Assembly: GCA_029582155.1 (NCBI GenBank) | Contig: CM055895.1 | Coordinates: 46,016,750 to 46,080,749, forward strand | Length of the DNA stretch: 64,000 bases | DNA from: Panopea generosa | Taxonomy: Eukaryota > Mollusca > Bivalvia > Adapedonta > Hiatellidae | Direction of reading: 5' to 3' | Position numbers and translations under genes: made by a program | Notes under the pieces: model-generated | Told to the model about the DNA's origin: nothing | Databases searched by the model: none | Seen by the model: only the letters and a program-made list of their open reading frames with translations | Part shown: one piece after another, positions 34,501 to 44,484 of the stretch | How positions within the stretch are numbered: the first letter of the stretch is position 1 | How the letters are laid out: each line of letters opens with the position of its first letter

Positions 34501-37500
34501 ATGTATGTTGAAATTTATACGAAATATGTTTAAAGGTAGTTTACTCATTTTAACAAAAACATTTTACAGCAAATCATAGAAATATATATTTTTATATAGA
34601 AAAAAATATTTTCGATATTTAAAGATATGTTTTCTAATTTCTTACTTTAAAAATGAGCGTAAAGTTAGAAATTAATGCATAAATAACTGTTAGTGTAAAG
34701 GTTAAATTTATACTTTATATTGTATATAGTAAAAGAAAAGTTTACCACCCAAAGTTACAATTATTCCGTTTCTTTTGATACCAAAATCACAATAATAGGT
34801 CTGTTGGTTCGGGAGGAGATTCCAAGATTGCCCAAGATTCCAAGATAGACAAGCACCGGCAAACAATGACGCAGCTTTAATGTCGGTAGGAGCTGTGCCG
34901 ATTTTAACTAAAATTTACTTCAAAAAGCTACAGTTTCTATGACAGCTCTGTAGATTATCATGTAACTACTTAACTAAACAGATATTCGTCCACAGACTGG
35001 TCAGGTGTGCTAATTGCATTGAGAGACAATGTTTAGGTTTGGTGCCCGACATATTCAGAATACTGCATAAATATGGGCTCTTTAGTTATATAAAGGAATA
35101 CATACAATTTGCTATTTTTCCGTCAAAAGACACGTGGAAGTCATGCTTCAATGCCATATAATTAAATATGAACAAAAACAATGTTTTGAGAGAATAAGTC
35201 AAACATTATCGATTGAGCAAATGCTTCTCCGCCCTTGGCTTTCAATGCCCTTGTATTCTCTGGAGGCTCAGTCGTAATAACCGTCTGTGAAAATGTATTG
35301 CTCCAGTGCGGTTAAGATAATTTATGCAATCTCTTTTCCTATCATACAGCCGATATATGTAATAACTGTACCTTTAAGGTTGACAACCTTATGATACATC
35401 AATCAATATTGTTTTGTGCGTGCAATGAACGTGAACGCAGTCGTGTACGAGCAGTTACTGTTGAACATATTAGCGTTCAGTGCTTTAATAGATAAATAAG
35501 TCAGTCACATGCCTATCAAATTATAGACCTTCTGACCGGATTTCAACATTATCACCCAAGTGCTGATAATAGTGAAACAGTTATGTTAACTGCTGTAAAA
35601 ACATGCCATAAACTTATCATGTAAGTACATAAGTTAAATGAAGGTGACCAATGATATTATATTCCAACAGTAACATTTTAATTATGCAGCTAGTCTGCGC
35701 ATTGTGCTCAAATCAACCAAAGAAAAGTGACTTTGTTTCATTTATTTCAATATGTATTTCATTACCAGTCCATTATTTACCTACTTGACTCGTGTTTTGT
35801 TTTGGAAAGAAAGATACCTTGGTACAAACCGTCTTATGGCTTTCAATAGTGTATGCTTAATAGTGTACGTACATGTATTGGTATTTTGGTTCAAGTTGAG
35901 GTTGTTCCGAGTTTGAGTCTTGTGTTTCTTCGCGTCAAGACTCAATTAGTGGGTACAACTAGCTATTGAATGCATGTAATTAATATGTATGTGTGTATAT
36001 ATGTGACCTTTCGGTTCCATTTATGATTGTACATGTATATGTGTTGTATTATAACATGTCGCTCTCCCTTCGGTGGAGGTAATAAAGATATCTATCTATC
36101 TATCTATCTATCTTTCTACTTATCTCTGTTTATGCGTGTCTGCATTTCTAAACCAGTGTCAAGACACTGAACCGTCGTGAATATTTTAAACACGTGTACA
36201 CGATATCAGGGTATTTCAACATGCCTGGCAATACACAATAAACGGTAGTTGCGGTTACAGGTAGGAAAATATGTTTAATAAGAAAGAAGTACAATGTTTA
36301 AAAAAAATAGATTTCTTTGAATGCTCACTATCGCGTGAAGTTCAAATAAAACAGATGCAGGACTATCTACATTTGTATTAGTACCAAGCCCTTAGTCTTT
36401 TCCTTATGCTTCTACCACACAACATGCTATTCGATCCGTCGCCATGAATTGTTTTGTGTTTCAGTAGCAAAGCAGTATATTCTGAACATTTCTGATACTG
36501 AAACACAATTACACAATCAATATCCATGTATTCAAATTATGAAGAGATATACGTTAATGATAAAAAACAGCAAGGACTTAGAAACAAGCCAATCACACAC
36601 TGTATTGCCCGCCCCAGGTATTTGCAGACAAAAAGGACCGAACAAATATATATGTTGTAGTGAAAATCGTGGTTAAAAGCAATAACACAAATTTAACTGA
36701 AATACTGCTTTTTCAAGCCCGTGTTATTTGTTCTTTCATCATATACTTTACTCAGTTGTCTTCTGTCCACGATGACATCATTGTGCCCACATTGCCATGT
36801 GGATGTTTTTACATATTGCCATTTCTCAAAACTATTAAATTTCAAGACGAAACACGTTTTATAGCTCTGGGCCTAAATTCATCAACAATTTGAGTCTGAG
36901 AATCGGACTCCGACTCAAATCTTTTTTGTATGTTATTTGAATCTCAAATTTTTGACATTTTGCGTCTGAGTCTACATCTCAGGTTCAAAATATTGTTGAA
37001 TTTAGGTCCAGGGCCCAGTTGTTCAAAGCACTGTCAACTGTCTCATTCCCCAATTTAAGGTTAATCTTACAGTCTAAGAAGACTCCTGACCTATAACCGG
37101 AAGAAGAATAAGAAGAAAAAGAAGAAGAAGAAGATGACTTATTTAAGGCAACACTTTTCTGGCATTTGTCCAATTGTACTCGATAATAAAACGTTGAATT
37201 TTAAAGATATTGAACAAACACTATTCACCTAGCGAAGTGTTAAGCTAACAGAGTTTTAAACAACTGGACCTAGGATGTTAACAAATGGGATTTATTTATT
37301 TGTCTAAAGTAAATCAATTAGGGCGTACATGTTTCTGAAATTGACCTTATTATATAGTAGTATGTGAAGGTCCTCTACCCAGTTCATCGAAAGTTGCTTG
37401 AGCTTAAATTTTGATTTTGTCAGAGAAGGGTCAGACAAAATAATCCCCCTTTTAATTGATGCTTGCACCCATCCTCCTCCACATCTCCAGTTATTGTAAA

Positions 37501-38113
37501 AAGATATCAACAAACTTGGCGTAAACCACCACCACATGGTATGGTGTCGATTTTGACAAAGAACAAAAGCGCTGAATGATTACAAATCGTGCAAACCTCT
37601 ACATCCTGTCCCAACTCTGTTTGAGAATTTGCTCGAAAACTACCACGGTGGTACAACGTATACCGGATATTGCCCGAAACTGATAAGAATTTTAAAGAAT
37701 TCCAAATGATTTTTGTCAACAAAATAAGTATTATTATTAACACAATTATCTACTGTTTTTTGTGACTACAACATAAAAGATTTATGTGATTAATAAGTAA
37801 CTGATGTGACTACGTTATTCTCTCCCTCTCCCAAATCCGCCGTTGAAACATATTTGATTTCAGTTTTGAATCTTTATTGTCTCATACCTGGTAATCCTCG
37901 CTTAACGTCGTCTGGCAGTTCAAACTTCTGTCCTATTCCTTTCACGTTGGGTGTCCTTGGTACGGCTACCTTCTTTACATCTATTGATTTGCTGTCTCCG
38001 TCCTGAATTTCCAGAATACTGCCAAATAATGAAGATTTAGGCATTGCCTCGGTCTTCCTGGAGGTGTACCCGTCGCCCGCCAGTCGGGCGGTACTGCCGA
38101 TTGCCACCGCCAT
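28525..38113 (-). CDS. TEX33: TEX33/CIMIP4-like putative ciliary microtubule protein, isoform A
   Basis: Exon 1 is 38113-37888 (226 nt), exon 2 is 31518-30724 (795 nt) and last exon A is 28616-28525 (92 nt). Donors are GTATGA and GTAAGT; acceptors are TTTCAG and ATTGTAG. Both junctions are phase 1 and the product is 370 aa. The start ATG at 38113 has context AAAAATGG. Residues 236-340 look like the conserved core: NIKHQFGSRVCDNLLSDK, then MLGNALRMNVVPGYTMDHK, then FNDQVHLFKYQDPDKW. I recognise this as the TEX33 (CIMIP4) family from memory, a protein of cilia and sperm flagella; no search was possible. There is no signal peptide or membrane segment. The middle is Arg/Ser/Gly-rich and probably disordered. 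The C-terminus SKWAEHNVLRQRMTKAW may form a helix. The gene structure is firmer than the family name. Its neighbour TXN2 is divergently transcribed about 3.4 kb away. Confidence 0.7.
28617..30723 (-). other. TEX33-like intron 2 (to exon A)
   Basis: It contains a retroelement-like tail near 29350-29440 (GTATATTTATGGCAATGAAA, then TATGTTTAAACTAAACTAAAC). Minus-strand ORFs at 29836-30027 and 30339-30557 have no supporting splice phase. Confidence 0.4.
32430..33100. repeat. Degenerate ~115-bp tandem repeat
   Basis: Five or six diverged units share ATGCAAGTCCAAACTTTTAT, ACAAAATAAAC.ACATTC, TCCTCTCCTCGGTTCTTCCC and AATTTAAAGCAAAG. Confidence 0.6.
33574..34290 (+). mobile_element. Dispersed element E, copy 2
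   Basis: Homologous to 17793-18440 in the same base order, but interrupted by a MITE at about 34017-34263. It lies in the long intron of the TEX33-like gene. Confidence 0.6.
34017..34263. mobile_element. MITE inside element E2
   Basis: Ends are inverted: CACTCAAAGGAAAAAGAAAG at the left (34017-34036) and CTTTCTTTTTCCTTTCACT at the right (about 34245-34263). AT-rich (TATATA) flanks lie on both sides. Copy E1 lacks this insert at the matching place. Confidence 0.65.
36050..36115. repeat. Retroelement-like tail with (ATCT)n
   Basis: GGTGGAGGTAATAAAGATAT is followed by a run of CTAT units. AATAAAG plus a microsatellite tail is typical of SINE/LINE 3' ends. Confidence 0.5.
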
Positions 38114-38450
38114 TTTTACTCGCTGCAAAGTTTAATGAGGGTAATGTTCAGTCAGATACATCAACAGTAATGTTCAGACTATAAAATTAACATTCTGGTT
38201 TGTTTTAAACAACAGCAATGCAGTGTTGATCGAGTTTACTTGTTTTCACACAGCAGATCAGGCGTTCAGCAAATGCGTTTTTGTTGCTCGGTTCCCTAAA
38301 ACTATCGCGTACTGCGTGCTTAGTTAAAGTTGAGCGAATGTCAAGAAAATATGTAGCTCTGAATTGAACGCAGCTCTGTGAACGTATAACCATATATGGA
38401 AATATTAATATCTTGGTAAACTTCATATTTAGCTTCGGAAGGCATTAATC
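38114..38450 (-). promoter_or_regulatory. Upstream region of the TEX33-like gene
   Basis: This lies immediately upstream of the start ATG at 38113. A TTTGCAG just before the start (38123-38129 region) could be a splice acceptor, so a non-coding first exon further upstream is possible. I see no TATA box and no convincing RFX X-box. Confidence 0.25.
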
Positions 38451-39050
38451 ACTTGCTGTTGTTTTTGATTTATAAAAAATATATTATAAATAAAAATATC
38501 AAAATACAAATTGAATTTATTTCTATCATACCGATAAAAAAGTGAAATAAACATACATGCTACACTCTTTTGTTAGAACAAATGTGCAAGGGAGCATGCC
38601 TTTTTGTAACTAAAAACCAGAGTTGTGTCCCTTTTGAAACTCAATCGATATTAAGGGTTTGCATACTTGTACTGAATTGCGTTGCTTCTACATTTACATA
38701 ACTAAGTGCATGTATGTACTTAAAGATTTAAAGTGTTAATGATTATAGGCATTTCAGTTTAATTGTAATCTGATAATTATAAATATCTGCATGATTTAAG
38801 AGTTTAGGTATATATTTACTAATCAATGTAAATGTTGGCGAAATTCGCCCCTTATATGCTTTAATTTCATATTTTATTCATGTAACTATATACTTTTCAG
38901 ATATAATGTTTATCAAAACTGACTGTCGAAAATAAGCATAATTCACGTTTCGTGTATAGGTGGTTGTGTTGCTTTACAGACCCTTAATTAAAACACACTG
39001 TTGTAGTTGCAATATGTAAATTTTATGCTAAAGTTTGGTTAAATAGTAAA

Positions 39051-39378
39051 CCCTGTGGTATTTATATGGACTAGACCCCGGATAACAGTATATACCAGTC
39101 CTGTGGTATTTATATGGTCTAGACCTCGGGTACCCGTATCTACCATTCCTATGATATTTATATGGTCTAGACCTCGGGTACCCGTATCTACCATTCCTAT
39201 GATATTTATATGGTCTAGACCTCGGGTACCAGTATCTACCAGTCAGGTGATATTAATATGGACTAAACCTCGAGTACCAGTATCTACTTATATGGACTAG
39301 ACTAAGACCTCGGGTAACAGTATCTACCAGGTCTGTGATATGTATAATGGTCTAGACCTCGGGTACCAGTATATAAGT
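39051..39378. repeat. 48-bp tandem array (~6.5 copies)
   Basis: The unit contains GATATTTATATGGTCTAGAC and CTCGGGTACCAGTATCTACC. Each copy carries palindromic TCTAGA and GGTACC sites. The period is 16 codons, so one frame stays open (39055-39300), but there is no sign that it is expressed. Confidence 0.9.
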
Positions 39379-40667
39379 AAACTTTCTTAACTAATTATCC
39401 TTGCATACTAGTTAGTCTGGTTACCAACTAAAAAAGAACACAAACTAAAATACACATTTCCTGCTTCCGGCAAAGGCATCACACAACTATGACTTAAACT
39501 TGACAATATAGGAAAAGTCGCATATTCTTGGAATATAATTTCACTTTATTTATTTACCGACGACTTAGAGCTAATGTAAATGTTGTACAGTTCCAGGGGA
39601 CTTGCGTTATAAAACGGTTGTTCTGGTGACTTGGAAATACGAAACAGCATATCTTGGTGTTGGCCTATGAACTGACATTACAGAGTTTTAACCATTCTGT
39701 GTAGCATGATACAAGAGATGAAGACGTCCAAAGTCTCCAAACGTATTGGCCTGGGGGAGTAACAACTATGGCAACATAACGACGCATGATATATGATTAA
39801 ATATATGAAGAAAATAACAATTTGATAGGATCAAGTAATTAATAAATAGTCATATCTGCCAATGAAAGTGATTAAATATCAACACGGATGATAGTATGGG
39901 ACGACTTGATGTTGTAGTTTAATTCGCATTTAGAAGTTCGTGTCTATGTTTCAAAGCTGTAATAATATATTTAGCACTATTACAAATGATAGTTATATAT
40001 GTTGTAATCAAAATTCCATGCATTTCTCTGATCAGTGTTAATATGTCACATATAAATACGAAATGAAATTCGTTCTCGGCGTCTTGGTTACACCGTTTAT
40101 TAATTCTCAAGTGTCTAGCAATGTTTCTGTGTATTCCCTGTTCTAAAGGTCGTCTACCGGTAAGTAGATAAATCATCGCAAAATATGTGCCAGGCATTTA
40201 GATGGAATCTAGTTAAAGGTTGACCACATACACCTACTACTCACTAAGGGAATCTGTTTTAAGAAATAATCACGAGTGAATGAATCTGCCTAACAGCTGG
40301 TTACATAGACCCAATAATTATACATGATAATCATGGGCGGTTAGGTAGACTACTAATCATAAACGACCAATCTGCTTAAATGTTAGGGTGACTTTGGTAA
40401 ATTACTAACCATAAATGACCACTCAGAATTCAGAGGGTATCTGCTTAAAGATTGACTTGGTAGACAACTAATCAATAATGACAACACTTCAGTCCAAGTA
40501 AATCTGCTTTTGAAGGTTTGCATTATAATAACCAACTATATTGCGAGAGAGTCTGCTAGGTATACGACTAGTCATATACTGTAAACATATACATGTTTTT
40601 CTAACCATACAGAATAATCTACTTGAAGGTTGAGTTAATAGTTGGCTATAGACCCACTAATCACAAA

Positions 40668-40701
<34 letters not shown>

Positions 40702-41544
40702 GCCTTCTTCTTCTTCTTCTTCTTTTTCTACTTTTTCTTCTCGGTACTGTGCAGTGCTCCTTTGAAGCATACTCGCACATTGTGAAATTATGTACACGTG
40801 AAGTAGGGCCTACTGTGCAATTAAAAACAGGTTAAACCTTTCACCTATTCACCTCATCTTAACAACCATCCTAGCCTGGAATACGTCGATGGCTGGTGTG
40901 TCGATAAGGCTGAATGGGAGGGAGTTCTATAGTCTTATGATATAGTCAACATTCAGTCCAATGATGTCGATTTAATAATGGTTTCGTTATGTGCAGTTCT
41001 AAAAATAGATGTTAAACAATTACCATGCGCATTCCTGACAGTGAATGTTTTAGAGCTGCAAGTTATCACATTTGCAAACTAAATCAATTTCGTCCTTTTG
41101 CACGTTTTGCCTTAGTGATACTGGGATTTAATCGATCAATAATTTCCATACACATACTGTAGGTCTTGATCTAACTGCAAGTGCTAAGTAATTGTTGAAT
41201 TTATAAAATGGTACATTTAATAGTCCTTATTATTTTAAGAAATATTTCTAATAGATCTATATTTGGCAACAAAAGCCCATAACAAATCAGCGTTAAACAT
41301 TAAAGACAAGACATGCGTACTGCGGTATGCCTATGCTATTTATTTAAAATCCAATTCAATTCAAGTTGTATCCTTTGACAGGTCGAATGTTATTTATACG
41401 ATGTCAATCATTACAACGATGATAAAAATAAAACTGTCAAATTACCTTAGCATTGCTAATTTACTCCATATATAAAATGATATCAACAAAACGTCAGCGT
41501 TTCACTTTTCCTATCTGCCTGGCAACTGTCGTTGTCACTGACGC
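39379..41544. other. Intergenic DNA between the divergent TEX33-like and TXN2 genes
   Basis: No gene seen. It contains (CAT)n at about 40667-40701 followed by (TTC)n at 40705-40730. A 100-base segment near 39690-39780 resembles 60-140. Confidence 0.4.
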
Positions 41545-41550
41545 ATAAAT

Positions 41551-41731
41551 CCGGAAGTGTGTCCGTCAAATATTGTCTTCACGTGATTGTCACGTGATCA
41601 TAGTACGTAGAAGAATACAATTAGGTTTGTAAACTTCCGATAACCGACAACCTTCTTTCGAATACACTTTTTAACCGTGTTATTTGTATATTTACTGTTA
41701 TATGAATTGACAGCTTCGAGAAAAAGTTTAG
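41551..41731 (+). promoter_or_regulatory. TXN2 promoter and probable non-coding first exon
   Basis: CCGGAAGTG (ETS site, 41551-41559) is followed by two E-boxes CACGTG at 41580-41585 and 41591-41596, spaced 11 bases apart. Downstream, AGTTTAG followed by GTATGC gives a good splice donor after 41731. It pairs with the acceptor before 44475, making a 2.7-kb 5' UTR intron. The E-boxes sit in a near-palindromic TCACGTGA context of the kind bound by USF, MITF or TFEB factors. The exact transcription start is not determined. Confidence 0.5.
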
Positions 41732-44474
41732 GTATGCTATTTTGCAAATTTTATTTTGAAAATACCATCCAATATTTATTTATAAAGCGTTAACCTACAT
41801 ATCCTAGTCTTTTTCATCGGTTTTCGCGATTAAAAAAAGTAGTCTAAAAACTCATATGCATATATGTCTGTATCTGTTACGTCCCGGAAAGGCCTCAATA
41901 ATGAGAGGTTAATTCCGGGTGAGAAAGTGTGCTTAAGAGTTTACATAAGTAATGATTTCTATTTTAGTTTTTCTTTGAACGATCATGGTACAGGTAGTTG
42001 TTATTACGATTGGTAGCAAATTCCAATCATTGACTGTCTGTGGGAAGAAGGTATTTTTATACAGTTCTGTGTTGTGCATTGAAAATGTTTATAGTTTGTG
42101 CTATTACTGCTTCTTGTTCTCAACTAGTTTTGTTGAGATAGTCGTCTACAGATACGGCCTACATGTTACAGCCACAGGGACAAGTGACAATATATAAGGA
42201 CTTGTATAATAATGACAAGGGCACTGTTGTAAACAATCACAGCAACTCAAACTCATAGTGCAACATCTTGCACGTCTCTAAGGAGCCTTTTAAAGATTTT
42301 TATTTTGTGCCTCCCGAGTTACGGAGTGCAGTTAAGATATCCAAATAATAAAAAAGCTGTCCATTCACAACTTATTTAATCAGGATACACAAACTCAATA
42401 ATAATTAATTTCCTGTGCATATCCCATAAACTATTCACTCCCATGTTGCTGAAGCATTTCATCCCATTGGTGCAATAAGGTTCCAAGTGTATATGATATA
42501 AGAAGGCACTTGGTACCTTTTTGCACCAATGGGACGATTTTTATCTGTTTAGCAGTTCATACTTATCTAAAATCTATTTTGTATAGAAGAAGTACCAGTC
42601 ATATCAAAAAACATAAATCATAGTCTCAGAACACACCTTTACACTCACATACTTAATTCCGGGGGCATTTGTCACTTTGTTGTTTAAGATACAAAAAGTA
42701 AATTTTGTATTATGAGAGCCAGGTTTTGGATTTGTGTAACCATGTAATAACCCTTATAATATTTTTATGAATAATATTTTATATTGTACCATATTGCTAT
42801 ATTAGGAATTTCTGTCAAAAGTAATTAATACAGTTATTAAGACTAGATAAATAATAAATAATCGCTTGAATATAAACAATCCTAAGTTTTATCAAAGTGT
42901 ACAAGTAAATTAGCTTATAGTCATGAGGTGTCACATATGTTGTACATACCAGTCTTGAAGGAAATATTAGTGCCAGAAAGTTTGCATAGTAGTTCAGTCA
43001 CAAATTGGGTACATCCTATATAATGTAAGTGAGAAGTTGTCTGAGTGATGGGTATTGGTTGTTAATGAATGGAACTGACCAATTAGCTATGACCAATGAA
43101 AGAAAGGATTAATAAGGTTGATTAGGGAGTTTAAAGATTATGAGAGAGATGATTGAGTGGTACTAAATATGGGAGGAGTTTGAGAAGAAAGATTGTAAAA
43201 TATGAGAGTAAGGAAAATGAAGTTGGAAAGGTTAAGAAGAGAAAACAGATTGAATGGTAAGAAGTGACAGTTGGTTGAGAAGTAAAGGTTAAGGTAGTTA
43301 AGAAAGAAGGAGAAAGAAAGGAAATAGGAAATATTAGAAGTGAAGAAGAATTAAGAAGTTAATGTTAAAGTGAACTGTAAGATATGAACTTGATGATTAA
43401 GTTGATATTAAAATAATGTTGTAGTATTATATAAACATTCCCCGAAGTGATAACATAACTATTCAGCTTGTTTCATTTGGTTGAATATTGTCACATTTTA
43501 TCAGACATAGTAAAAGGACACTCTTTATGATTTATTATGCAGTAATATTTAAACTAGATCGTTTCTTCGTATAGGCTGAACATATAAGGTTAAGATTTTG
43601 TTTTTTTGGTTCTAAAAGGTATAAAACTACTTTGGCAATGATAAGTATTATTTATGTTTTTTTCTTAAATAAACATTAAGATAATTTTTGACAACATAAA
43701 CCCATAACAAAAGTAAAAAAAATGACAAGTAACAGAGCCCTTCCTTAAGTTAAAACTTTGAAATATTTTAAGTATTCTGAAATAATGAGTATTGTTGAGT
43801 ATTGTTAGGCAACTGGGGAATTGTGTGGGTGGGGGTGGGGCAAACCCTGGTTAGCTTAGTCAGTAGCAGGTGTTCAAATCCCTGCCCAACTGTTTGTCCA
43901 TGATGATTAATATACAATATTGTGTCTCAATGTAATTTGTTCCTCATCATGGTTTCAAGTGGGAAAGAGTGGTTAGGTTAACTGATCACTGTTAGCCCTC
44001 AATGGCATAAAAGGATGCTAAATAATCAATCAGTCAGTCAACTAGAAAATTTGATCAAAGGAGATACACAAGTTGTAGCTATGCTTCATTCATGTTTCTT
44101 AGGATATAAAGTAACATAAAAAAAATGGTATTAGTAGTAAAGACTTATAGCTGCAGTGCTGCAAAATTTCTTGTATGTTAATTACTTATAATACCATTAA
44201 AGTCAGTGTATAATGATTGTCATTGGTGAGATAATGACTTCCTCGGTTCAGTTGTGGATTTAAACAGAGTGTATTGAATAAGGTGTTGTCTGCTCACACC
44301 AGAGGTTCCAGTTGGTGCCAAGTTTGAACAAATGATATTGCAAAAACACTACCTAGGACTTGAAACTGAGACTGAGGAGCAATTCACCAAAACTTTGAGC
44401 ATTTTTTTAATCTCAATCAATAATTAACCAGTATGAATGAATGGTTGTATGACTTTCATTGTTTTTAATTACAG
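41732..44474 (+). other. TXN2 5' UTR intron
   Basis: It contains a strongly purine-biased tract (43080-43400) and a SINE S1 fragment (43845-44020). The rest is AT-rich with no exon-like segment. Assignment as an intron depends on the first exon proposed at 41731. Confidence 0.45.
43845..44020 (+). mobile_element. SINE family S1, copy 3
   Basis: GGTTAGCTTAGTCAGTAGCA and GTTCAAATCCCTGCC form a degenerate tRNA head on the plus strand. The tail GGTTAACTGATCACTGTTAG followed by CCCTCAATGGCAT is the inverse of the minus-strand copies. Confidence 0.65.
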
Positions 44475-44484
44475 CATATGCAGA

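Larger units (their letters stand above)
31519..37887 (-). other. TEX33-like intron 1 (6.4 kb)
   Basis: It holds the ~115-bp degenerate tandem repeat (32430-33100), element E2 (33574-34290) and a retroelement-like tail with (ATCT)n (36050-36115). It also holds a (GAA)n-type tract (37100-37135). Nothing else coding was seen between 34300 and 36050 or between 36120 and 37800. Confidence 0.45.

Noticed and set aside
39770-39800. RFX X-box for the ciliary-type gene
   Set aside because: The inverse of CTATGGCAAC gives a good left half (GTTGCC), but the right half does not match and the site is 1.6 kb from the start.
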